Shown: positions 7,711 to 14,435, numbered from the stretch's first letter. The stretch: DNA of 15,671 bases from Lawsonibacter sp. (GCA_022798155.1 JAAWLY010000031.1:1-15671), one strand, 5' to 3'. The notes: generated by a model not told the origin, from the letters alone. A program made the numbers and translations.

Positions 7711-7747
7711 ACTTGCAATTTGCAAGTGAAATTACATTGACTTGCAA
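7711..7747. promoter_or_regulatory. Operator-like palindrome plus a third half-site upstream of gdhA
   Basis: ACTTGCAA (7711-7718) and TTGCAAGT (7720-7727) form a perfect palindrome with a single central base. A third ACTTGCAA occurs in direct orientation at 7740-7747, overlapping the proposed -35 element. Three copies of an 8-mer in 37 bases in front of a promoter look like a binding site for a dimeric regulator with an accessory half-site. The regulator is unknown. Confidence 0.55.
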
Positions 7748-7774
7748 AAATAAACGTGGTAAGGTGGTAATAAT
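7737..7774 (+). promoter_or_regulatory. Probable promoter of the tandem glutamate dehydrogenase operon
   Basis: TTGACT (7737-7742) is followed after 17 bases by TAAGGT (7760-7765), preceded by TG at 7757-7758 (extended -10). A second possible extended -10, TGGTAATAAT (7765-7774), lies 8 bases further on because GTGGTAA is repeated in tandem (7756-7762, 7764-7770). The -10 hexamers are weak, which fits a promoter that needs activation. Which one is used cannot be decided from the sequence. Confidence 0.45.
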
Positions 7775-7834
7775 CCGAACCAGGAGAGGCTGGAAGCAGG
7801 ATTTGACAAAATATCTTTCGGGAGGAACCATGTT

Positions 7835-9181
7835 ATGAGCATTCAGAATGAATATTTAAACGACCTGATGGAGCGCGTTGTCAAGCGCGACCCCGGCGAG
7901 CTGGAATTTCACCAGACGGTGCGGGAGGTGCTCACCTCCCTGGCCCCTGTGGTAGACGCCCGCCCCGAGCTGATTCGCGAGGGCGTGATGGACTGCCTGG
8001 TGGAGCCGGAGCGGACCATTAAGTTCCGGGTGCCCTGGGAGGACGACAAGGGCAATATCCACGTTAACCGGGGCTTCCGGGTGCAGTTTAACAGCGCCAT
8101 CGGCCCCTACAAGGGCGGCCTGCGCTTCCACCCCTCTGTCAACGAAAGCATCATCAAGTTCCTGGGCTTTGAGCAGACCTTTAAAAACAGCCTGACCGGC
8201 CTGCCCATCGGCGGCGGCAAGGGCGGCTCCGACTTTGACCCCCACGGCAAGTCCGAGACCGAGGTCATGCGGTTTTGCCAGTCCTTTATGAACGAGCTGT
8301 TTAAATATATCGGCCCCGACACTGACGTGCCCGCCGGCGACATCGGCGTGGGCGCCCGGGAGATCGGTTACCTGTTCGGCCAGTACAAGCGGCTGCGCAA
8401 CGAGTTTACCGGCGTGCTTACCGGCAAGGGCCTGACCTACGGCGGCTCCCTGGCCCGGAAGGAGGCCACCGGCTACGGCCTGTGCTACTTCGCCGACTGC
8501 CTGCTGAAGGACGCGGGCAAGGGCTTCGAAGGCTCCACCGTGGTGGTGTCCGGCTCGGGCAACGTGGCCATCTACGCCTGCGACAAGGCCACCCAGCTGG
8601 GAGGCAAGGTGGTTGCCATGTCCGACTCCAACGGCTATATCTACGACAAGGACGGCATCGACCTGGACCTCATCAAGCAGATCAAAGAGGTGGAGCGGGC
8701 CCGCATCAAGGTGTACGCTGAGCGCAAGCCCGGGGCGGAGTACCACGAGGGCTGCGTGAACATCTGGAATGTCCCCTGCGACATCGCCCTGCCCTGCGCC
8801 ACCCAGAACGAGCTGCCCCTGGAAGGGGCCAAGGCCTTGATGAAGAACGGCTGCTTTGCCGTGGTAGAGGGCTCCAACATGCCCTCCACCCCCGAGGCCA
8901 TGGACGCGCTCCAGGAGGCCGGCATCCTCTTTGCCCCCTCCAAAGCTGCCAACGCCGGCGGCGTGGCCGTGTCCGCCCTGGAGATGAGCCAGAACTCCAT
9001 GCGTTTCTCCTGGAGTTTCGAGGAGGTGGACGACCGCCTGAAGACCATTATGACCGACCTGTATCACAACGCCGCCAACGCCGCCGCCCAATACGGCATG
9101 GCCGGCAACCTGGTGGCGGGGGCCAATATCGCCGGCTTCCTGAAGGTGGCCGACTCCATGCTGGCCTACGGCCTGGTGTAA
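7835..9181 (+). CDS. gdhA: Glutamate dehydrogenase, NADP-type, catalytically complete
   Basis: 448 residues, the normal length for hexameric bacterial GDH. It interconverts 2-oxoglutarate plus ammonium and L-glutamate, usually in the assimilatory direction for the NADP enzymes. The catalytic residues known from the Clostridium symbiosum enzyme (K89, K113, K125, D165) align with a constant +4 offset: K93 in PYKGG, K117 in EQTFKNS, K129 in IGGGKGGSDF and D169 in DVPAGDIGVG. N373 (KAANAGGV) and S380 are also kept. The Rossmann motif is SGSGNVA (239-245), and the second strand ends in MSDSNG (262-267), the SDS pattern of NADP-using GDHs such as that of E. coli. Start at 7835 follows GGAGGAA (7821-7827). 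The second GDH begins 12 bases after its stop, so the two should be co-transcribed. Confidence 0.97.
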   Translation: MSIQNEYLNDLMERVVKRDPGELEFHQTVREVLTSLAPVVDARPELIREGVMDCLVEPERTIKFRVPWEDDKGNIHVNRGFRVQFNSAIGPYKGGLRFHPSVNESIIKFLGFEQTFKNSLTGLPIGGGKGGSDFDPHGKSETEVMRFCQSFMNELFKYIGPDTDVPAGDIGVGAREIGYLFGQYKRLRNEFTGVLTGKGLTYGGSLARKEATGYGLCYFADCLLKDAGKGFEGSTVVVSGSGNVAIYACDKATQLGGKVVAMSDSNGYIYDKDGIDLDLIKQIKEVERARIKVYAERKPGAEYHEGCVNIWNVPCDIALPCATQNELPLEGAKALMKNGCFAVVEGSNMPSTPEAMDALQEAGILFAPSKAANAGGVAVSALEMSQNSMRFSWSFEEVDDRLKTIMTDLYHNAANAAAQYGMAGNLVAGANIAGFLKVADSMLAYGLV

Positions 9182-9193
9182 GGGGGGAGCTGT

Positions 9194-10537
9194 ATGAATA
9201 ACTACGCGGCCCGCGTGCTGGAGCGGCTTCGCCAGAAGTATCCCAGCGAAACGGAGTACCTCCAATCCGTCCAGACCTGGCTGGAGATGATCGACCCCGC
9301 TCTGGATGACCCCCGCTATGAGAAGCTGGACCTGCTCACCCGCATGGTGGAGCCCGAGCGGATGGTTACCTTCCTGGTGCCCTGGGTGGACGACCAGGGG
9401 AAGGCCCACACCAACCACGGCTACCGGGTGCAGTTCAACAGCGCCATCGGCCCCTATAAGGGCGGCCTGCGCTTCCACCCCTCGGTGAACGAGAGCGTGG
9501 TCAAGTTCCTGGGCTTTGAGCAGACCTATAAAAACGCCCTCACCGGTCTGCCCATCGGCGGCGCCTCCGGCGGATCCGACTTCGACCCCCGGGGCAAGTC
9601 CGACCGGGAGATCATGCGTTTCTGCCAGTCTTTTATGAACTCCCTGTACCGCTATATCGGCGCTGACACCGACATCCCCGCCGGCGACATCGGCGTGGGC
9701 GCCAAGGAGATCGGCTACCTGTACGGCCAGTACAAGCGCCTGCTGAGCAAGGCGGAGAGCTCCGCCCTGACGGGCAAGGGTCTGACCTACGGCGGCAGCA
9801 AGGTCCGTCTGGAGGCCGCCGGCTCGGGCACCGTCTACTTCCTGGACCGGATGGTGACCAGCCACGGTGACACCCTGGCCGGCAAGACCATCGCCGTGTC
9901 CGGCTTTGGCAACATGTCTTGGGGCGTGTGCCGCAAGGCGGCCCAGCTGGGGGCCAAGGTGGTCACCCTCTCCGGCCCCGACGGCTATGTCTACGACCCC
10001 GAGGGCATCACCTCCCAGGAGAAACTGGACTATCTGCTGGAGATGCGCTCCAACGGCTCCGACCGGGTTTCCGCCTACGCCCGCAAGTTCGGCGTGGAGT
10101 TCTTCCCGGGCAAGAAACCCTGGGAGGTCAAAACCGACGTGGTGATTCCCTGCGCCACCCAGAACGAGCTGGACGTGGAGGACGCCATCTGCATCCTGGC
10201 CAACGATGTGCACTACTACGTGGAGGGTGCCAACATGCCCGCTACCGCCGAGGCGCTGAAGCTGCTGCGCCTCAGACCCAAGGTCCTCACTGCCGGCGCC
10301 AAGGCCTCCGGCTCCGGCGGCGTGGCCGTGTCCGCCCTGGAGATGGCCCAGAACTCCATCCGCTACAACTGGTCCCGGGCCGAGGTGGACGACAAGCTGC
10401 GCCAGATCATGAGCTCCATCTACGACGCCTCCGCCGACGCGGCCAACCAGTACGGCCTGGGGGATGACCTGATTGCCGGCAACGACATCGCCGCCTTCAA
10501 GAAGATCTCTGAAGCTATGATTGCACAGGGAATGTAA
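9194..10537 (+). CDS. Glutamate dehydrogenase paralogue lacking the catalytic lysine (probable pseudoenzyme)
   Basis: 447 residues, full length, no frameshift, and collinear with C. symbiosum NAD-GDH: K89 (PYKGG), K113 (QTYKNA), D165 (IPAGDIG) and S380 (GGVAVSA) fall at the same numbers. The universally conserved catalytic lysine is replaced: the usual GGAKGGSDFD reads GGASGGSDFD, with Ser125 encoded by TCC at 9566-9568. The conserved Asn of the NAGGV motif is Gly373 (KASGSGGV, codon GGC at 10310-10312). The coenzyme region is intact (GFGNMS 237-242) and ends in LSGPDGYVYD, the NAD-type pattern. In the superfamily this lysine is required for chemistry, so amino acid dehydrogenase activity is not expected. 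The hexamer fold should be kept. It starts 12 bases after gdhA behind a GGGGGGAG ribosome site. A subunit of mixed hexamers, an ammonium or nucleotide sensor, or a new activity are all possible. Confidence 0.93.
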   Translation: MNNYAARVLERLRQKYPSETEYLQSVQTWLEMIDPALDDPRYEKLDLLTRMVEPERMVTFLVPWVDDQGKAHTNHGYRVQFNSAIGPYKGGLRFHPSVNESVVKFLGFEQTYKNALTGLPIGGASGGSDFDPRGKSDREIMRFCQSFMNSLYRYIGADTDIPAGDIGVGAKEIGYLYGQYKRLLSKAESSALTGKGLTYGGSKVRLEAAGSGTVYFLDRMVTSHGDTLAGKTIAVSGFGNMSWGVCRKAAQLGAKVVTLSGPDGYVYDPEGITSQEKLDYLLEMRSNGSDRVSAYARKFGVEFFPGKKPWEVKTDVVIPCATQNELDVEDAICILANDVHYYVEGANMPATAEALKLLRLRPKVLTAGAKASGSGGVAVSALEMAQNSIRYNWSRAEVDDKLRQIMSSIYDASADAANQYGLGDDLIAGNDIAAFKKISEAMIAQGM

Positions 10538-10550
10538 AGGTAAATAGCAT

Positions 10551-10586
10551 TACAGCAGGACATGCCGGTTGGCGTGTCCTGCTGTA
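10551..10586 (+). terminator. Long hairpin after the dehydrogenase genes, without a T-run
   Basis: TACAGCAGGACATGCC (10551-10566) pairs with GGCGTGTCCTGCTGTA (10571-10586): a 16-bp stem with one G-T wobble and a GGTT loop, 13 bases after the stop codon. No T-tract follows on the plus strand, so termination may be inefficient or factor-dependent, and the structure may mainly protect the mRNA 3' end. Some read-through into sigG is conceivable. Confidence 0.6.
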
Positions 10587-10729
10587 TATCCGCGTAAGCC
10601 GGCAAAGGGCCAAAAATCCATCGAAAACAGTCTGACGATAAAAAATTTAGGACCCGCTCAGCCCGTATGAAAGACCGCCCCCCGGAGATACTGGAATTAC
10701 AGTTATCCGGGTGGGAGGTTTCATCAGTC

Positions 10730-11500
10730 ATGCAGCATAAAGTAGAAATCTGTGGGGTAAACACCGCCAAGCTGAAGGTGCTCAAAAGCAGCGAGACCCA
10801 GGAGCTGCTGCGCAAGGCCAAGGCGGGGGATGCCGCCGCCCGGGAGGAGCTGATCGCCGGCAATCTGCGGCTGGTGCTGTCGGTGATCCAGCGCTTTGCC
10901 AACCGGGGGGAGAACGCCGACGACCTGTTTCAGGTGGGGTGCATCGGCCTGATTAAGGCCATCGACAACTTCAACACCGACCTGGACGTGAAGTTTTCCA
11001 CCTACGGCGTGCCCATGATCGTGGGGGAAATCCGCCGCTACCTCCGGGACAACAGCACGATGCGGGTATCCCGGGCCATGCGGGACACCGCCTACAAGGT
11101 GCTCCAGGCCAAGGAGGCCTATATGGCCCAGCACCAGAGGGAGCCCAGCGTGGAGGAGATCGCCAAAATCCTGGACGTGAAGCGGGAGGATGTGGTCTTT
11201 GCCCTGGACGCCATCCTGGAGCCGGTGTCGCTGTATGAGCCGGTATACTCCGACAGCGGGGACACCATCTGTGTGATGGATCAGGTGAAGGATACCAAAA
11301 ATAACGATGAGATGTGGGTGGAGCGTATCGCCCTGAAGGAGGCGGTGGGCCATCTCACCGACCGGGAACGGAAAATTCTCTCCATGCGCTTTTTCCAGGG
11401 CAAAACCCAGATGGAGGTATCTGCGGAAATCGGGATTTCCCAGGCCCAGGTCTCCCGGCTGGAGAAAAACGCCCTGCGGCAGATTCGAAAGGAGATGTAA
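10730..11500 (+). CDS. sigG: Sporulation sigma factor SigG (late forespore)
   Basis: Directs RNA polymerase to late forespore genes after engulfment. 256 residues, compared with 260 in Bacillus subtilis. The N-terminal motif KVEICGVNTAKL (residues 4-15) is characteristic of SigG. Region 2 includes NLRLVLSVIQRF (45-56), DLFQVGCIGLIKAIDNF (65-81) and KFSTYGVPMIVGEIRRYLRD (88-107). Region 4 contains the helix-turn-helix TQMEVSAEIGISQAQVSRLE (226-245). An ATG 63 bases upstream would add 21 unrelated residues and has no ribosome site. The chosen start follows GGGAGG (10713-10718) and gives the family N terminus. In many Firmicutes sigG follows spoIIGA-sigE; here it stands alone behind gdh genes. 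I see no convincing SigF-type promoter in the 143 bases between the hairpin and the start. Confidence 0.96.
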   Translation: MQHKVEICGVNTAKLKVLKSSETQELLRKAKAGDAAAREELIAGNLRLVLSVIQRFANRGENADDLFQVGCIGLIKAIDNFNTDLDVKFSTYGVPMIVGEIRRYLRDNSTMRVSRAMRDTAYKVLQAKEAYMAQHQREPSVEEIAKILDVKREDVVFALDAILEPVSLYEPVYSDSGDTICVMDQVKDTKNNDEMWVERIALKEAVGHLTDRERKILSMRFFQGKTQMEVSAEIGISQAQVSRLEKNALRQIRKEM

Positions 11501-11504
11501 CGCG

Positions 11505-11735
11505 CTAGCCCATGGCGGCCTCCTTGGTAAGAATGGAGATAAATTCTTCCTCCGCCTCGGCAAAACAAAGAGCCAGCCGGCTGCATATGCCAGAGGCCTC
11601 TACCGCCTCTGGGGAGGACATCCCGTGTTCGTCTACCATCTTTTCCAGCCCCATCTGCGCAACCCGGAACTCCACCCCTAAAGTGGAGAGCCGCTGTCCT
11701 ATTTCAACAAGCCTTGTTTTCTCTTTTTCTGTCAT
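11505..11735 (-). CDS. Small helical protein of unknown function
   Basis: 76 residues, mostly charged and alpha-helical in character, with no membrane segment and no family I recognise (begins MTEKEKTRLVEIGQRL). It is a real gene by its signals: AGGAGG (11743-11748) is 7 bases before the ATG, and a near-consensus sigma-A promoter lies 25-53 bases upstream. It is divergent from the XRE regulator and converges on sigG with only 4 bases between the stops. The pairing with a regulator and a dyad over its promoter suggests that it is the regulator's target. A Spo0E-like small phosphatase was considered because of size and helicity, but the SQELD-type signature is absent. Confidence 0.75.
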   Translation of the reverse strand: MTEKEKTRLVEIGQRLSTLGVEFRVAQMGLEKMVDEHGMSSPEAVEASGICSRLALCFAEAEEEFISILTKEAAMG

Positions 11736-11755
11736 ATGTATACCTCCTGTTTATG

Positions 11756-11801
11756 CTATATCATACCTCATGCGAGGGATATAGTCAACTCTTTTGAAAA
11801 G
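11756..11801. promoter_or_regulatory. Candidate operators between the small gene and the XRE regulator
   Basis: CTATATC (11756-11762) and GATATAG (11778-11784) form a perfect inverted repeat with a 15-base gap. It overlaps the -10 (11760-11765) and touches the -35 (11783-11788) of the minus-strand promoter, so a bound dimer would block it. A second, separate palindrome CTTTTGAAAAG lies at 11791-11801, toward the XRE gene. Either could be bound by the neighbouring regulator. Confidence 0.45.
11760..11788 (-). promoter_or_regulatory. Sigma-A promoter of the 76-residue protein gene
   Basis: On the minus strand TTGACT (11783-11788), a 17-base spacer and TATGAT (11760-11765): each hexamer has five of six consensus bases at optimal spacing. 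Confidence 0.75.
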
Positions 11802-11852
11802 TATTTTATAGCGCAAATGAATATTATGATATGCTCAAGGGAGGGGATAGTT

Positions 11853-12164
11853 TTGGATACTCTTGAGCGGATCCGCCATCTGATGAAAGAACGAAATTGC
11901 TCCGCATACAGGCTGGCAATTGATTCAGGACTTCCGCAGTCTACCATTTCGAACCTGTTCAACCGAAACAATGTTCCTACCATTCAAACGTTGGAGGCCA
12001 TATGCGGCGGATTGGGAATTACTATGGGGCAGTTCTTTGCGGATAACGAACTTGTTGAACTGACCGATGAACAAAAGGAGTTCTTTAATGACTGGGCGAC
12101 TTTGAGTGCGGAAGACAAACTTCTTGTCAAACAGATCGTGCAAAAGTTAAAATCAGCAAAGTAG
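11853..12164 (+). CDS. XRE/Cro-type DNA-binding transcriptional regulator
   Basis: 103 residues. A helix-turn-helix of the XRE (HTH_3) class spans about residues 5-62, with recognition-helix region GLPQSTISNLFNRNN (26-40) and the following TIQTLEAICGGLGITMGQFF. A short C-terminal helical tail (TDEQKEFFNDWATLSAEDKLLVKQIVQKL) probably dimerises. The frame stays open upstream to 11736, but the family N terminus (DTLERIRHLMKERN) begins right after a TTG codon at 11853. AAGGGAGGGG (11837-11846) sits 6 bases before it, so TTG is taken as the start. It is divergent from the small 76-residue gene and probably controls that gene and itself. The coding sequence is clearly less GC-rich than its neighbours, a possible sign of recent acquisition. 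A terminator follows directly. Confidence 0.85.
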   Translation: MDTLERIRHLMKERNCSAYRLAIDSGLPQSTISNLFNRNNVPTIQTLEAICGGLGITMGQFFADNELVELTDEQKEFFNDWATLSAEDKLLVKQIVQKLKSAK

Positions 12165-12165
12165 G

Positions 12166-12195
12166 CCGTTCTGGGAAAACAGGGCGGTTTTCCTT
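12166..12195 (+). terminator. Rho-independent terminator after the XRE regulator
   Basis: CCGTTCTG (12166-12173) pairs with CAGGGCGG (12180-12187), an 8-bp stem with two G-T pairs around a GGAAAA loop, followed by TTTTCCTT (12188-12195). It begins two bases after the stop codon. Confidence 0.7.
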
Positions 12196-12332
12196 GCCGC
12201 CGCGCCCCAAACAGGTTGATTTTTTCCTCCCTCTCTCCGCCTCCCCCCAGCGCGGCACAATTGCTATAGCAGGAACCGTACTGGAGCCGAAATCCCTCGC
12301 CGCTGTGCATTCTTTCATTTTTCAAACAGCGC

Positions 12333-13115
12333 CTAGCCCAGGGCTACGTCCAGAATCATCATGACGAGAAATCCCGCCATCACTCCCAGGGTGCCGGAGT
12401 GGCCCCCTTGGGACAGGTTGGCCTCCGGAATCAGCTCCTCCACCACCACATAGAGCATGGCTCCGGCGGCAAAGGACAGCAGCCAGGGGAGAACCAGCTG
12501 GACCGTTCCGGCCACCAGCACGGTGAGCAGGGCGAAGACGGGCTCTACCACCCCGGACAGCGCCCCAATGAGGAAGGCCTTGCCCTTGCCCATCCCCTCC
12601 TGATACAGGGGAAGGGAGATGGCCGCCCCCTCGGGAAAGTTCTGAATGCCGATGCCGATGGCCAGGGCGGTGGAGGCGGTAAGGAGGGCGGCGTCGCCGT
12701 TCTGCGCAGCCAGGGCAAAAGAGACCCCTACCGCCATCCCCTCTGGGATGTTGTGCAGCGTTACCGCCAGCACCAACAGCGCCGTGCGGCTGGGGGAGGC
12801 CCCCCGGTGGAAGGACTCCGGCCCAAAGTGGGGGAGAAGATAGTCCATCAGCAGCAGGAAAACAATGCCCAGGACGGAACCGCCGGCGGCGGGCAGCCAG
12901 CCCACCTGGCCCATCTCCTGGGCCTCCTCAATGGCCGGGATGAGCAGCGACCACATACTGGCGGCGATCATCACACCGGCGGCGAAGCCAAGCATCACCC
13001 GGTGGAGGGCGGGGGAGTTTTTCCGGCCAAATAAAAAGACAACTGCAGCCCCGGCGGCGGTCATCAGGGCGGTGAAGCCCGTGCCTCCGGCGGCCCAAGT
13101 AAGTGCTTGTAACAC
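12333..13115 (-). CDS. ZIP-family divalent metal transporter (GufA/ZupT-like)
   Basis: 260 residues, about eight membrane segments, normal for bacterial ZIP proteins that import zinc, iron or manganese across the cytoplasmic membrane. The metal-binding motif of the fourth span is HNIPEG (residues 121-126). The fifth-span motif is NFPEG (159-163), where the first position is Asn instead of the His found in many ZIPs, a GufA-like feature. A short loop with PHFGPESFHRGASP precedes them. The start is GTG at 13115: no ATG or TTG is available in frame upstream, the first span begins shortly after, and AAAGGG precedes it by about 10 bases. It lies 116 bases downstream of the phosphate transporter in the same orientation and could be in one transcription unit with it. 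I see no riboswitch or clear metal-regulator box. Metal specificity cannot be read from the sequence. Confidence 0.92.
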   Translation of the reverse strand: MLQALTWAAGGTGFTALMTAAGAAVVFLFGRKNSPALHRVMLGFAAGVMIAASMWSLLIPAIEEAQEMGQVGWLPAAGGSVLGIVFLLLMDYLLPHFGPESFHRGASPSRTALLVLAVTLHNIPEGMAVGVSFALAAQNGDAALLTASTALAIGIGIQNFPEGAAISLPLYQEGMGKGKAFLIGALSGVVEPVFALLTVLVAGTVQLVLPWLLSFAAGAMLYVVVEELIPEANLSQGGHSGTLGVMAGFLVMMILDVALG

Positions 13116-13231
13116 GATGTATGAACCCTTTCTGAAAGACTCGCAGACATACGCCTGTACGGTTGCTTCCGGATTAGGCTATGCGCGGGACAGGGAAGGG
13201 GTGCGGCCCAAGCTCTTTTCCGCGAGCAGTT

Positions 13232-14260
13232 TTACATCGCCAAAAACACGCGGGCCATCCAGTAGCCGATGGCCATGCAGCCGGGGAAGGTGAGAATCCA
13301 GGCCAGGGCGATCTTTCCCGCCACCGGCCAGTCAGGACGGTTTTTCCCCGCCGATCCCACCCCCAAAAGGGCACAGGTGCGGGTGTGGGTGGTGGAAACA
13401 GGCAGTCCCAGCAGGGTGGCCCCCAGCAGGCAGAGGGTGCTGCCCAGGTCGGCGGCCAGCCCCTCCCGGGGCCCCAGGGCTACCATCTCCCGGCCCACAG
13501 TGTCAATAATCCGCCGGCCCCCTATCAGGGTACCCAGCGCCATAAATCCGGCGCACAGCACCATCAGCCACAGGGGGATCACAAAGTTGCCCTCATCCGC
13601 CCGACCCTGGGCCAGGGCGGAACCCAGCAGAAAGACGCCGATAAATTTCTGGCCGTCCTGGGCACCATGGAGAAAGGCGGCCGCCGCCGCACCGGGCAAT
13701 TGGGCCAGACGGAATGTTTCGTCAGATAGCTTTACCGCGCGCAGGCATATTTGGGCGCCCCGGCCCGCCCAGAAACCCGCCGCAGCCGACAGAACCAGCC
13801 CCAGTCCTACCTTGGCCCAGCAGTCCCAGCGGATGCAGGAGAAGGAGCCCTCTAAGGCCACTGCCGCCCCGGATATGCCAGCCACCAGGGCGTGGCTCTC
13901 GCTGGTGGGAATGCCGAAAAACCAGGCCAGCCCCGCCCACAGGACGATGGCTGTCATTGCGGCGCACAGGGCGGTGAGAGCGGCCCGCGGCCCGCCGCCG
14001 AAAGAGGCGATTGTGTACACCGTCTCCGCCACCGAGGCGTTCACCGACGTGACGCACAGCACACCCAAAAGGTTGCACACCGCCGCCATCACCACCGCAG
14101 GCCGGAAGGGGAGGGCGCCCGTTACCACCGCACCGGCGATGGCGTTGGGCGCGTCGGTCCAGCCGTTCACCAGAAGGACGGCTAAAGTCAGCAAAACTGT
14201 GCCAAAAAGCGCTGGATTTTCTACTGTTTTGCCTAAAAAGTCAAGAAAAGACAGGGGCAT
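13232..14260 (-). CDS. pit: PiT-family inorganic phosphate transporter
   Basis: 342 residues with about ten hydrophobic segments in two inverted halves. Low-affinity phosphate permease, often carrying metal-phosphate complexes in symport with protons or sodium. Signature motifs: NGWTDAPNAIAG (32-43), a variant of the usual NG-x-x-D-x-x-N-A; GIPTSESHALVAG (116-128); and, in the second half, FLHGAQDGQKFIG (196-208) and GLPVSTTHTRTCALLGVG (295-312). Two ATGs are available. The one at 14260 is preferred because GGAGGTG (14267-14273) lies 6 bases upstream of it, whereas the ATG at 14275 has no ribosome site and actually overlaps that one. No PhoU-like partner gene, common next to pit, is present; a ZIP metal transporter follows instead. 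Confidence 0.93.
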   Translation of the reverse strand: MPLSFLDFLGKTVENPALFGTVLLTLAVLLVNGWTDAPNAIAGAVVTGALPFRPAVVMAAVCNLLGVLCVTSVNASVAETVYTIASFGGGPRAALTALCAAMTAIVLWAGLAWFFGIPTSESHALVAGISGAAVALEGSFSCIRWDCWAKVGLGLVLSAAAGFWAGRGAQICLRAVKLSDETFRLAQLPGAAAAAFLHGAQDGQKFIGVFLLGSALAQGRADEGNFVIPLWLMVLCAGFMALGTLIGGRRIIDTVGREMVALGPREGLAADLGSTLCLLGATLLGLPVSTTHTRTCALLGVGSAGKNRPDWPVAGKIALAWILTFPGCMAIGYWMARVFLAM

Positions 14261-14345
14261 GGACAACACCTCCATGCCTCAGATTATGCACCCAGGGAGC
14301 GGTGTAGCACGGGGGTGTTCCTCTTTTCCTTTCAAGAAAAAGACA

Positions 14346-14370
14346 CAAAAAGAACCGAAAAAACTCGGTT
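14346..14370 (-). terminator. Weak rho-independent terminator-like hairpin on the minus strand
   Basis: On the minus strand AACCGA (14365-14370) pairs with TCGGTT (14353-14358) around a T-rich 6-base loop, followed by C and five T's (14347-14352). It would stop transcripts coming from dinB before the phosphate transporter gene. The 6-bp stem is short. Confidence 0.5.
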
Positions 14371-14399
14371 AAACCAGAAGACTTTTTGCTCTGACCGGA

Positions 14400-14418
14400 G
14401 GAAAAACGAAGTTTTTCC
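14400..14418. repeat. Short inverted repeat in the dinB-pit spacer
   Basis: GGAAAAAC (14400-14407) and GTTTTTCC (14411-14418), perfect 8-bp arms with a 3-base loop. It is the middle one of three adjacent hairpins in an AT-rich spacer of about 200 bases. Confidence 0.6.
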
Positions 14419-14435
14419 AGAAAGTTTTTTCTTTT

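Noticed and set aside
7803..7808. Perfect TTGACA -35 hexamer just before gdhA
   Set aside because: The -10 position would fall on the ribosome binding site at 7826-7831 with no matching hexamer, so it cannot serve gdhA.
7830..7838. ATG-TTA-TGA two-codon frame overlapping the gdhA start
   Set aside because: Probably chance. The GGAGGAA site fits the ATG at 7835, and nothing else suggests a regulatory mini-ORF.
7856..10213. A 785-residue open frame on the minus strand across both dehydrogenase genes
   Set aside because: It is the antisense shadow of two well-recognised GDH genes in GC-rich DNA. The translation is a low-complexity Gly/Val/His/Ala-rich string with no family resemblance.
10667..10729. 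Upstream ATG giving a 21-residue N-terminal extension of SigG
   Set aside because: It has no ribosome site and the extension has no counterpart in the family. The ATG at 10730 matches the SigG N terminus.
12196..12332. Possible gene or RNA between the XRE terminator and the ZIP stop codon
   Set aside because: The only open frames are shadows without ribosome sites. I see only a short palindrome GCTATAGC and no convincing element.
13116..13231. Metal riboswitch or leader RNA before the ZIP gene
   Set aside because: I looked for paired stems and conserved loops of known manganese or cobalt riboswitches and found none. The spacer shows no strong structure.
14261..14275. Earlier ATG for the phosphate transporter
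   Set aside because: It lacks a ribosome site and overlaps the strong GGAGGTG that serves the ATG at 14260.
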